A stretch of DNA of 24,240 bases, from contig CABUAQ010000022.1 of assembly GCA_902489575.1 (NCBI GenBank), forward strand, positions 1-24,240. Reading direction: 5' to 3'. The notes under the pieces were generated by a model. It worked only from the letters and a program-made list of their open reading frames with translations, was not told the DNA's origin and ran no database searches. Origin of the DNA: an uncultured bacterium. GTDB taxonomy: Bacteria > Cyanobacteriota > Vampirovibrionia > Gastranaerophilales > Gastranaerophilaceae. A program made the position numbers and the translations under genes. Shown one piece after another: positions 7,184 to 14,565 of this stretch. Each line of letters begins with the position of its first letter. Position 1 is the stretch's first letter.

Positions 7184-7858
7184 ATGAAAGAACAACTAAC
7201 ACCGGAGAAAATCAACCAGCAAATAAAATGTGTATCTCACGAGATTAGAAACCACTTATCAATTTGTGATATGTATTCTCAAATTATCAGAAAAAACCTT
7301 GAAAAATTAAATATAGAAAACTCCTCAATAGAAAATGCTCTGGGATGTATTCAAAAATCAATTCAAATAATCGGGACAAACCTGCTTGACTTAAAATTAC
7401 TAAATTCAAATACTGTGCACATTATTGATTTTAAAAATATAATAGAACAAGGCGTAGAACTGGCAAAAGCTTATGTAACAGATAAGAATATTGAGATCGA
7501 AGTTTTCATAAAAAATAGCGGAAATATTCTGACAGATGAAAATAAATTTCTTGCCTGTATAGTAAATATAATAAAAAACGGTATTGAAGCCATTGAAGTT
7601 AAAGGAAAAATAGAAATACTTGCGGAAGTAAAAGGTAATACCGGTATAATTAAAATATCAAACAACGGTAAACCAATTCCAAAAGAAAAGCAAAAAGATA
7701 TATTTACCGAGGGGTACACAAGTAAGAAAAACGGATGCGGACTTGGACTTGCAATATGTAAAAACTATCTGGAAAAACAAAACATATCTTTAAAATTAAC
7801 CAAATCAACAAAAACACAAACCCAGTTTGAGATAAATGTTCCTATAATAGAACCTTAA
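7184..7858 (+). CDS. Small soluble sensor histidine kinase (no sensor domain visible)
   Basis: A 224-residue kinase core with no membrane segment and no recognisable sensory domain. The dimerisation/phospho-acceptor helix shows VSHEIRNHL with His19. The catalytic ATPase part has an N-box (NIIKNGIEAI, 128-137), a G1-like box where SNNGKPIP (159-166) carries Asn in place of the usual Asp, an F-box-like DIFTEGYTSK and the G2 box NGCGLGLAIC (183-192). It probably phosphorylates the upstream LuxR-type regulator, but it would need to receive its signal through another protein or its short N-terminus. The ribosome site AGAGGT is good. Its TAA overlaps the TAA of the convergent rlmN gene by three bases. 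Confidence 0.88.
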   Translation: MKEQLTPEKINQQIKCVSHEIRNHLSICDMYSQIIRKNLEKLNIENSSIENALGCIQKSIQIIGTNLLDLKLLNSNTVHIIDFKNIIEQGVELAKAYVTDKNIEIEVFIKNSGNILTDENKFLACIVNIIKNGIEAIEVKGKIEILAEVKGNTGIIKISNNGKPIPKEKQKDIFTEGYTSKKNGCGLGLAICKNYLEKQNISLKLTKSTKTQTQFEINVPIIEP

Positions 7859-8874
7859 TTAACTTTGCCCTTTAATTGACCACAGGCAGCATCAATATCT
7901 GCGCCGCGCTCAAGCCTTACCGTAACTTTTTTGCCGGAATGCTCCATTAATGCCTTGAATTTCATTATAGAATTATTTGATGGCTTTTGATAATCATTTT
8001 GAGCTGTTGGATTATACGGAATTAAATTAATATTGCACTTAATATCTTTCAAATAATTTGCAAGTTCTTTTGCACTATTAACAGTATCATTGAGCCCCTT
8101 AATCAAAAGATACTCAATCGTTATTCTTCTTCCGGTTTTTTCGACATAGTATTTCAAAGCCTTATAAAGTTCGTCCATATTATATTTATCTTCAATCTTC
8201 ATCAGCTTTCTACGGATTTCATGGTTAGGTGCGTGTAAAGAAACTGCTAAGGTTGATTGCATGTCCAAATCAGCAAGCCTTCTTATTTGCGGGATAATTC
8301 CTGATGTAGAAACAGTTAAACGTCTGGCCCCAATTTGAAAATTCTCATTAAAAATCTGCATAGCCTTTAAAACATTATCAAGATTTAACAAGGGTTCACC
8401 CTGCCCCATAAATACAACATTAGTAACCTTCAAACCTGTATCACGCTGAATAGTCAAAACTTGTTCTATAATTTCTTTATAAGAAAGATTTCTAATAAAA
8501 CCTCGTTTCCCGGTTGCACAGAAAGAACAATTCACAGCACATCCAACCTGAGAACTTACGCAAGCTGTCAGGTTTGCCCTGTTGTCAAATCTCATTAGAA
8601 CAGTTTCAACACATTCTCCATCCGGAAACTCTAACAAATATTTTATAGTCCCATCGGAACTGACCTGCTTAACCTTTATTTTTGTATCAGAGACCTTTGC
8701 AACTTTTTTTAACTCATCTCTGAACTTTATTGACAAATCAGTCATTTCATCAATTTCTTTAACTGATTTTAAATAAATCCAGTTATGAATCTGGCGTGCT
8801 CTAAACTTGGTAGCACCGAGCGCATCCGTAATATTTTCAATTTCCTCTAAACTAAGCCCTGATAATGTTTCCAT
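7855..8874 (-). CDS. rlmN: Dual-specificity 23S rRNA/tRNA adenine-C2 methyltransferase
   Basis: RlmN is a radical-SAM enzyme that methylates C2 of A2503 in 23S rRNA and of A37 in some tRNAs. In the 339 residues the radical-SAM cluster motif is GCAVNCSFC (Cys112, Cys116, Cys119), followed by TNVVFMGQGEPLLN, AVSLHAPN and the C-terminal RGADIDAACGQL with the mechanistic Cys331. The N-terminal helical domain (FRARQIHNWIY) is also present. No Shine-Dalgarno sequence precedes the ATG at 8874; a promoter-like element ends six bases before it, suggesting a leaderless transcript. It follows the YkgJ-like gene after 47 bp on the same strand and ends tail-to-tail against the histidine kinase. Confidence 0.96.
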   Translation of the reverse strand: METLSGLSLEEIENITDALGATKFRARQIHNWIYLKSVKEIDEMTDLSIKFRDELKKVAKVSDTKIKVKQVSSDGTIKYLLEFPDGECVETVLMRFDNRANLTACVSSQVGCAVNCSFCATGKRGFIRNLSYKEIIEQVLTIQRDTGLKVTNVVFMGQGEPLLNLDNVLKAMQIFNENFQIGARRLTVSTSGIIPQIRRLADLDMQSTLAVSLHAPNHEIRRKLMKIEDKYNMDELYKALKYYVEKTGRRITIEYLLIKGLNDTVNSAKELANYLKDIKCNINLIPYNPTAQNDYQKPSNNSIMKFKALMEHSGKKVTVRLERGADIDAACGQLKGKVN

Positions 8875-8880
8875 AATTTC

Positions 8881-8909
8881 ATTATCACATGCTGAAATTA
8901 TTTGTACAA
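8881..8909 (-). promoter_or_regulatory. Probable rlmN promoter placing the start at the ATG
   Basis: On the minus strand: TTGTAC (8904-8909), 17-bp spacer, extended -10 TGT-GATAAT with hexamer at 8881-8886. Exactly six bases separate it from the rlmN ATG, so transcription would start at or next to the start codon. Confidence 0.5.
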
Positions 8910-8921
8910 CATAAATTTAAA

Positions 8922-9599
8922 CTAAATTACTTTATTTAAATTTTCAATATAAAAATTAACAATTTCAGAAAGCGCATTGACCTTGAGCGATACAGGTTCC
9001 GCTTTTAACTTCCAATTCTTATAAGAGCAGGACAGCGGTAAAAAAGCTAAAGGATTATCAGGAAAATCTCTGCAAATCTGAGGTCTGTTTGCATAATCTG
9101 GACATCTATTATCTGTAGTAACCTTAGGACAATGATAAAAGTAATAACCTTCTTCTTTTCTGTTTTTGAGCATGTCTAAATACTGGGGGAAAACAGCTTT
9201 AACCACATCTTCTGAGTTATATGGAACAAAAATTCTTATAAATTGAGAAGCATAATTGTCACCATTATCAGCTTTTTCAAAAAGCTCTGATGGAGAAAAT
9301 TCACTGCACGCCAGCCTGCAACAAACTCCGCAACCGGCACAGTCAAATGAATCACGCAGACTGCTTATTTCCACCAGCCCTTGCTCAATGTCAAATAAAA
9401 ACTTATTTTTTAATAAATCTAAAACATTCAGCTGCCAGAGTTTACCATCTGAATTGTCGTAATAATTATCAAATATTTCACCGGACACATTAGCTGGCTT
9501 TAAAGCTAGAATTTCAGAAACAATCGCATCTGCGCACTCCAAAAAAGCCTCACGATAACGTAATCGTAAATCATCAAAATAATTGCTCAAATCATCCAT
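8922..9599 (-). CDS. YkgJ-family cysteine-cluster protein
   Basis: This 225-residue protein belongs to the YkgJ family, which is predicted to bind zinc or an iron-sulphur cluster and whose role is not settled. The cluster begins CAGCGVCCRLAC (Cys87, Cys90, Cys93, Cys94, Cys98) and continues with Cys157 (HCPKV), Cys166 (RCPDY), Cys176 (PQICRDFP) and Cys191. The N-terminal 80 residues are acidic and helical with no known motif. No signal peptide is seen. The gene is 18 bp downstream of the metallophosphoesterase and upstream of rlmN, so the three are probably co-transcribed. It ends with TAG. Family assignment is good; function is unknown. Confidence 0.85.
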   Translation of the reverse strand: MDDLSNYFDDLRLRYREAFLECADAIVSEILALKPANVSGEIFDNYYDNSDGKLWQLNVLDLLKNKFLFDIEQGLVEISSLRDSFDCAGCGVCCRLACSEFSPSELFEKADNGDNYASQFIRIFVPYNSEDVVKAVFPQYLDMLKNRKEEGYYFYHCPKVTTDNRCPDYANRPQICRDFPDNPLAFLPLSCSYKNWKLKAEPVSLKVNALSEIVNFYIENLNKVI

Positions 9600-9617
9600 A
9601 ATAACAGTTTAACCCTA

Positions 9618-10352
9618 CTAAACATGTCTTTCAACAGGATTTAACAACAAATCAGCGAGTCTGTCCGCCCCCACAAAACCTCTTTGAGACATCAATTGTG
9701 CCGCTAGAACATTATCATAATCAACAAATCTGTGTTTAACTTCAAATGAACCCTGAGAAAAATCAATAATAGCATAACACGCTTTTGGTTCCAGCGTCAT
9801 AGGGCGACCGATACTGCCAACATTTACAACGGTTTGATTGGTATTAGTTTGATAGCCGCAAGGGACATGAGTGTGACCGCATAAAATAAGCTTTTCCTTA
9901 GTACCTTCAATAATTTCATCAATAATTTCTAACGGCATCCCTGGCAATATATCCTCGTTATTAGCTCTTGGAGACCCATGAACTAATAAAACACTACAAC
10001 CTTCAACATCAAAACTCAACTGGGGTGGAAGTTCCGCAAGATACGCCCTGTGCGCATCATCTAAAGATAATACATCATCGGCAATTGCATTTGCCATAAT
10101 AGGATACTGGGCTTCCAAAAATTCAACAACTTCCGGACCATATTGTGCAATCATTTTGTCAGTATTACCTTGAATAACAGTCCAGGTATTTTGAGCCATA
10201 ACATAGTCTGTCACCTCTTTGGGCTGAGGACCAGCAAGGGCTATATCACCCAAGCAGAAAACATGCTCACAATTTTGATTAATAACATCATTCATAACCG
10301 CTTCTAAAGCTTGTGCGTTAGCATGCAAATCCGATAATACCGCAATTCTCAT
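9618..10352 (-). CDS. YfcE-like metallophosphoesterase
   Basis: A 244-residue calcineurin-like phosphoesterase. The five metal-binding blocks are in order: LSDLHAN (Asp8, His10), CLGDIALAGP (Asp36), IQGNTDKM (Asn63, in the GN-T-D form common in the YfcE/MJ0936-type group), LVHGSPR and ILCGHTHVP with its paired histidines. The C-terminal VVNVGSIGRPM is also typical of these cytosolic phosphodiesterases. The physiological substrate cannot be read from sequence. The start at 10352 has AGGG about nine bases upstream. It is the first gene of the leftward group and lies only 42 bp from the divergent ispG start. It ends with TAG. Confidence 0.87.
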   Translation of the reverse strand: MRIAVLSDLHANAQALEAVMNDVINQNCEHVFCLGDIALAGPQPKEVTDYVMAQNTWTVIQGNTDKMIAQYGPEVVEFLEAQYPIMANAIADDVLSLDDAHRAYLAELPPQLSFDVEGCSVLLVHGSPRANNEDILPGMPLEIIDEIIEGTKEKLILCGHTHVPCGYQTNTNQTVVNVGSIGRPMTLEPKACYAIIDFSQGSFEVKHRFVDYDNVLAAQLMSQRGFVGADRLADLLLNPVERHV

Positions 10353-10382
10353 AATTATTACCCTCTCATTTTATTATTGTGA

Positions 10383-10388
10383 TAAAAT
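10383..10388 (+). promoter_or_regulatory. -10-like hexamer six bases before ispG ATG
   Basis: TAAAAT ends exactly six bases before the ispG start codon, preceded by TGTGA. No good -35 is seen at 16-18 bp, and no ribosome site precedes ispG. This is consistent with, but does not prove, a leaderless transcript. Confidence 0.35.
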
Positions 10389-10394
10389 AATTGT

Positions 10395-11450
10395 ATGATA
10401 AAAAGAAGAAAATCAAAAGAAATTTCGATAGGAAATGTAAAAATCGGTAATAATAATCCGATCAGTGTTCAATCAATGTGCAATACTGACACAAGAAACA
10501 AAGAACAAACCACACGTCAAATAAAAGAATTGGCCGGCTCCGGATGTGAACTAATCAGACTTGCAGTCTTAAATAAAGATGCTGCTGAAGCTATAAAAGA
10601 TTTAGTAAAAATTTCGCCTGTACCACTCATCGCAGACATTCATTTTGACTACAGACTGGCAATACAGTGTATCAATAACGGAATTGCAGCACTACGTTTA
10701 AACCCCGGGAATATCGGAAAACGGGAAAATGTCGAAAAGGTTGTAAACCTTGCAAAACAACAAAAAATTCCGATAAGAATAGGTGTTAACGCAGGTTCAC
10801 TTGAAAAAGATTTATTGGATAAAGACATTCCCCTTCACGAAAAAATGGTTGAAAGTGCAATGAAACACATTCAAATCCTTGAAGATTTAGATTTCGATTT
10901 GATAAAAATATCCTTAAAGTCATCCGATGTTCTAACAACAATTGAAGCCTATAGATTAATGGCTCAAAAAGTTGATTACCCTCTGCACCTTGGAGTAACT
11001 GAAGCTGGGACATTAAAAGGCGGATTAATTAAGTCATCTGTAGGCTTAGGAACTCTTTTAGCTGAAGGATTAGGTGATACCATAAGGGTATCACTGACAG
11101 AAGATCCGGTTGAAGAAGTCTTTGCTGGATATGAAATTTTAAAAAGCCTGAAACTTCGTCAACACGGTGTAAATTTCGTTTCCTGTCCAACCTGCGGAAG
11201 AACTCAAATAGATTTGATTGCATTAGCAAAAAAAGTCGAAAACAGATTCAAAAATCTTGATAAAAATATTACTATAGCGACAATGGGATGCGCTGTTAAC
11301 GGCCCCGGAGAAGCCAGACACGCAGATTTTGGTATCGCCGGCGGAATAAATGAAGGCTACGTCTTTAAAAAAGGTGAAATAATTGCAAGAGTTCCGGAAA
11401 ACAAACTCCTTGACAAGCTTGAAGAAGTTATAATTAAATCATACGAATAG
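10395..11450 (+). CDS. ispG: 4-hydroxy-3-methylbut-2-enyl diphosphate synthase
   Basis: IspG (GcpE) converts MEcPP to HMBPP in the non-mevalonate isoprenoid pathway, using a [4Fe-4S] cluster. The 351-residue protein begins RRKSKEISIGNVKIG and shows SVQSMCNTDT, PLIADIHFDYRLA, RLNPGNIG and VTEAGT. The cluster ligands are Cys264 and Cys267 (SCPTCGRTQ), Cys299 (MGCAVNGPGE) and Glu306. This is the bacterial short form, without the inserted domain of plant and chlamydial enzymes. The start cannot move far: the RRKS block begins at residue 4. No Shine-Dalgarno sequence precedes it. It is divergent from the metallophosphoesterase and ends with TAG. Confidence 0.97.
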   Translation: MIKRRKSKEISIGNVKIGNNNPISVQSMCNTDTRNKEQTTRQIKELAGSGCELIRLAVLNKDAAEAIKDLVKISPVPLIADIHFDYRLAIQCINNGIAALRLNPGNIGKRENVEKVVNLAKQQKIPIRIGVNAGSLEKDLLDKDIPLHEKMVESAMKHIQILEDLDFDLIKISLKSSDVLTTIEAYRLMAQKVDYPLHLGVTEAGTLKGGLIKSSVGLGTLLAEGLGDTIRVSLTEDPVEEVFAGYEILKSLKLRQHGVNFVSCPTCGRTQIDLIALAKKVENRFKNLDKNITIATMGCAVNGPGEARHADFGIAGGINEGYVFKKGEIIARVPENKLLDKLEEVIIKSYE

Positions 11451-11486
11451 TACAGGACATTTTTTTGTAAACAAATTATAATATTA

Positions 11487-11515
11487 TTGCAATGGTATGA
11501 AAAAAAAAATATAAT
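11487..11515 (+). promoter_or_regulatory. Strong promoter of the exported-protein cluster
   Basis: -35 TTGCAA (11487-11492), exact 17-bp spacer containing an A11 run, -10 TATAAT (11510-11515). Transcription would start near 11522, leaving a short leader with an AAGAGGT ribosome site before ATG 11535. Confidence 0.7.
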
Positions 11516-11534
11516 GTATAAAAAAGAGGTGACT

Positions 11535-11855
11535 ATGAAAAAATCATTATTTATTGCAATAGTGGCAGCATCTATTCCGGCAATAGCAAATGCCGCGATA
11601 TCGGTTGATCAAGCAACCAGCCCTGCCGTTTTAAGATCAAACGGTTTTTCTGCTCAAACTGCGGATGCAGTAAACATTAGTAAAGCAAGAGCTGCCGGAC
11701 AAGAATATTATACTGCCGATGAAGCTGCGTATAGAAAACAAAATAAATTTGTAAGATTCTGGAGAAAGTTGTATGTTTATACAGACCCTGCAGCTGAAGA
11801 TTACTGGTTTTATCACCATGATGCAGATACATCTTCGTCTTACACCGATTTATAA
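11535..11855 (+). CDS. Small exported protein of unknown function
   Basis: 106 residues. I place the start at ATG 11535, which has a strong AGAGGT ribosome site; an in-frame extension upstream would run into the promoter. The N-terminus MKKSLFIAIVAASIPAIANA is a clear Sec signal peptide with a likely cleavage after Ala-Asn-Ala. The mature part (about 85 residues) is rich in Ala and aromatic residues and contains RKQNKFVRFWRKLYVY followed by DPAAEDYWFYHHDAD near the C-terminus. There are no cysteines and no domain I recognise. Its last 83 bases overlap the possible start of the TPR gene in another frame. It is the first member of a three-gene exported cluster. Function unknown. Confidence 0.8.
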   Translation: MKKSLFIAIVAASIPAIANAAISVDQATSPAVLRSNGFSAQTADAVNISKARAAGQEYYTADEAAYRKQNKFVRFWRKLYVYTDPAAEDYWFYHHDADTSSSYTDL

Positions 11856-12510
11856 GAAAATTTTGATAATATTAAGTGCTTTCATACTGCTTGGAAGCAC
11901 TTCTGGTTCTGATTGCGCAACAGCTGTAGAATTCGGAAGTGTTAAATATGATAATGAGCATATTGATTATTCAAAAATAAATAAAGAGACAACTCAAAAA
12001 CTTGCAGATTATTATTTTAACAAGGCACTTGATACACAGGACAAGGATGAAAAAAAAGAATATTTAAAAAAAGCCAGCGGAGAGTATTTTATCCTTACAA
12101 AGATAGAACCTCAGAATATATACCCGCTTGTACAGATGGCCAGAGTTTATGATTTTGAAAAACAAAACAGCTATGCCAAGGCTTACTTTTTCAGAGCTTT
12201 AAAAATAGATAAAAAAGATGCGGCTACAAATTATTATTTTGGAGAATTCTATTATACAAGAGAAGAATATATAAAAGCTTTATATTTTTATAATATGGCT
12301 TTTGAAAACGGATTCAAAGAAAACTTCAATGTCTTAATAAAAATGGCCACTATGTACGAAAAATTAGGTGATCTGATAAGAGCAAACCAATATTATAAAA
12401 AAGCCTTTTTAGTACAACCGGAAAACACGGTAGTTCCTGATAAAATTAGGGAATTAGAAGCTTTAAGATACCAAAATACCGGATATTACCATAAAAGAAG
12501 AAAGAAATAA
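11773..12510 (+). CDS. Exported or membrane-anchored TPR protein
   Basis: Up to 245 residues. After a hydrophobic stretch (KKILIILSAFILLGST, about residues 28-43) that acts as signal peptide or anchor, the protein has about three tetratricopeptide repeats between residues 85 and 225, for example YPLVQMARVYDFEKQNSYAK and FNVLIKMATMYEKLGDLIRA. TPRs mediate protein contacts. The start is uncertain. ATG 11773 has GGAG eight bases upstream but overlaps the preceding gene by 83 bp and gives a long basic n-region; ATG 11818 or 11821 gives a more ordinary signal peptide but has no ribosome site. The stop TAA overlaps the next ATG by one base (TAATG), so translation is coupled to the glycoside-hydrolase-like gene. 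Probably an assembly or tethering partner of that protein (inference). Confidence 0.78.
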   Translation: MFIQTLQLKITGFITMMQIHLRLTPIYKKILIILSAFILLGSTSGSDCATAVEFGSVKYDNEHIDYSKINKETTQKLADYYFNKALDTQDKDEKKEYLKKASGEYFILTKIEPQNIYPLVQMARVYDFEKQNSYAKAYFFRALKIDKKDAATNYYFGEFYYTREEYIKALYFYNMAFENGFKENFNVLIKMATMYEKLGDLIRANQYYKKAFLVQPENTVVPDKIRELEALRYQNTGYYHKRRKK

Positions 12511-14387
12511 TGAAAAAAAAATACCTTGTAATACTACTAATTTCATTATTATTAACCATCACAGAAGCGATGGCCGCAGATATTGACTCAATGATATTTT
12601 ACCCTCAGGATAATACTCAACAACCCCAGCTAAGCGCATTGTCACCACTTATTATCAACTCTAACGAAATAGTTTTTAAAAAAAGTACAGCAAATATTGA
12701 TGTTATAGATCCTAGTTTCAGTGCCAGCTATTATCCCGGAGGTCGCGGTGCAAATAAACTTGTAATATACACCCCGCATTTTGGTCTGCACACGGGAACA
12801 AACGAATTCGGGACCGAAGCAATTGTTGAAGGTAATACCGTCACATCGCTAAGCGGTGCAGATTCAACAATACCTGCTGATGGTATTGTCATAAGCGGTC
12901 ACGGACGGGCTAAAAACTGGATTACTCAAAATATTTCTGTAGGTTCAAAAGTATATGTTGACAATATAAATAACAAAATTACAGTATACACAACCTCAGA
13001 AAGCTACACTTACGAAGCCAAAATGAAAATCAATGAAGCAAACTCAATGATTGCCTACTACAAAAATACGGTTCCAGGGTACAACTATACACTTCCAGCA
13101 GGCTATATCCAAACTGCGGAAAATTATTTAACTATAGCTGAAAATGAAAAACAAAACAGTACAGTGCTACATCAATACACCCGGGAAGCAATTGATGCCG
13201 CAAACATGGCAATAAAGACATCACTGCCATATATGAAAAATGAACTCAAAGGGACATGGGTACGCCCGACAGAAACATCTCCCGAACAAATTATTTCAAC
13301 ACTTGAAAAAATGAAAGCAAGTGGTTTTAACGCAGTATTTCTTGAAACATACTTCCATGGAAAAACTGTTTTCCCAAGTAGGACAATGAACAAATACGGT
13401 TTTACAGTTCAAAATGAAATATTTTCAGGATTTGATCCTCTTGCAATTTGGATAAAAGAAGCTCATAAACGTGATATGCAAATTCATATCTGGTTTCAAT
13501 CATTTTATGTCGGAAATAAACCTCCTGAATCAGAACCGTCAAGTATCCTTTCAGTTAGACCAGACTGGGGAAACAAAACAAAAAAATTCGCAGATATTCC
13601 GGGAGCAACTCAATCAACATCAGAACATAACGGATTTTTTATAGACCCTGCAAACCCTGAAGTTCAAACATTTTTACTTGAACTCATAGAAGAAATTATC
13701 ACACAGTATAAACCGGATGGAATTAATTTAGATTATATTCGATACCCGAATGCAAATGCCAGAAGTGAAGCAGGAGCCTGGGGGTTCAGTGAGTATGCAA
13801 GGAATGACTTTAAACTTTTATACGGCACAGATCCAGCTGAACTCACAATGGCTGATGCACTATGGCTCGATTGGAACCAGTACAGGCGCAATAATATTAC
13901 TAACTTTGTCAGAAAAGTAGGTAAACTTGGAAAAGAAAAAGGGGTATATATCAGTACAGTAATATTTCCAGATATAGCTTCAGCACTTGCAACAAAACAG
14001 CAAGACTGGAGAACCTGGTCTGCCAAAGGTTATATTGATGGATTTACACCGCTATTTTTAACTAATGACCCTAAAATGCTTACATCTATGATGAATGATG
14101 TTATAAATATTAAATCTCCGGATACAGACCTGTATGCTGGATTATTTGTTACATTTATGGGCGGAGCCTCTGAAGATTTAATAAGACAAATTTACCAAAC
14201 AAGAAACATGAGTGCAAACGGGGTTATTATCTTTGACTATGCACACACTACACCTGTGTATACAGAAACTCTTATGGCAAGCGCTTTTAATGAACTTAAA
14301 GCAAAAGAAAGCTTAAAAATTGCAGATAAGGAAAAAAAAAAGAGATTCCGGTGGCAGAAAAAAAAGAAAGACCAAACAAAAAAGTAA
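12510..14387 (+). CDS. Exported glycosyl-hydrolase-10-like protein (GHL10/YngK type)
   Basis: 625 residues with a Sec signal peptide (about 1-22, ending AMA). Residues about 70-140 form an N-terminal domain with LVIYTPHFGLHTGTNEFGTEA and IPADGIVISGHGRAKNWI, a pattern that often precedes such hydrolase domains. A helical linker (about 170-245) leads to a TIM-barrel-like domain (about 246-590): ELKGTWVRP, GFNAVFLETY, IHIWFQSFYVGN, GFFIDPANPEVQ and DGINLDYIRYP (403-413) with the conserved acidic positions. Family members act on, or bind, cell-envelope glycans; the substrate here is unknown. The last 20 residues are strongly basic. Start ATG overlaps the TPR stop. Assignment to the GH10-like superfamily is confident; activity is inferred. 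Confidence 0.86.
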   Translation: MKKKYLVILLISLLLTITEAMAADIDSMIFYPQDNTQQPQLSALSPLIINSNEIVFKKSTANIDVIDPSFSASYYPGGRGANKLVIYTPHFGLHTGTNEFGTEAIVEGNTVTSLSGADSTIPADGIVISGHGRAKNWITQNISVGSKVYVDNINNKITVYTTSESYTYEAKMKINEANSMIAYYKNTVPGYNYTLPAGYIQTAENYLTIAENEKQNSTVLHQYTREAIDAANMAIKTSLPYMKNELKGTWVRPTETSPEQIISTLEKMKASGFNAVFLETYFHGKTVFPSRTMNKYGFTVQNEIFSGFDPLAIWIKEAHKRDMQIHIWFQSFYVGNKPPESEPSSILSVRPDWGNKTKKFADIPGATQSTSEHNGFFIDPANPEVQTFLLELIEEIITQYKPDGINLDYIRYPNANARSEAGAWGFSEYARNDFKLLYGTDPAELTMADALWLDWNQYRRNNITNFVRKVGKLGKEKGVYISTVIFPDIASALATKQQDWRTWSAKGYIDGFTPLFLTNDPKMLTSMMNDVINIKSPDTDLYAGLFVTFMGGASEDLIRQIYQTRNMSANGVIIFDYAHTTPVYTETLMASAFNELKAKESLKIADKEKKKRFRWQKKKKDQTKK

Positions 14388-14414
14388 TTTATTCAACAAA
14401 TAATAAAGGACGCT

Positions 14415-14499
14415 GGGTTTTTACCCGCCAATAAAAGATCTTAGGTCTTAATTCTGGCGGATACGAAATGAATTTCATTTTATAAACCTTAAAGGTTTA
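14415..14499. other. Cluster of short hairpins between the hydrolase gene and the glyS promoter
   Basis: Four inverted repeats follow one another: GGGT/ACCC (14415-14426); CCGCCA/TGGCGG (14425-14460), enclosing AAGATC/GGTCTT (14435-14449); AAATGA/TCATTT (14466-14480); and TAAACCTT/AAGGTTTA (14483-14499). The first two share bases and cannot both form. None has a proper T tract. They lie upstream of the glyS promoter, so they belong to the 3' end of the preceding transcript or act as DNA. Function unknown. Confidence 0.5.
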
Positions 14500-14500
14500 C

Positions 14501-14529
14501 TTTACATCAGACTATGCTTTTACTATAAT
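14501..14529 (+). promoter_or_regulatory. Promoter of glyS
   Basis: -35 TTTACA (14501-14506), exact 17-bp spacer, -10 TATAAT (14524-14529). Predicted start near 14536. A small inverted repeat (ATAATC/GATTAT, 14525-14544) covers the -10 and start region. The ribosome site AAAGGA precedes the ATG. Confidence 0.75.
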
Positions 14530-14565
14530 CTTCGTAAGGATTATACTAAAATAAAAGGATATAAG

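Noticed and set aside
11487..11534. Upstream in-frame extension of the 106-residue exported protein
   Set aside because: It overlaps the -35/-10 elements and lacks a ribosome site; ATG 11535 has AGAGGT and begins a clean signal peptide.
14388..14565. T-box riboswitch upstream of glyS
   Set aside because: The hairpins suggested one, but the conserved T-box core is absent and most hairpins lie upstream of the best promoter.
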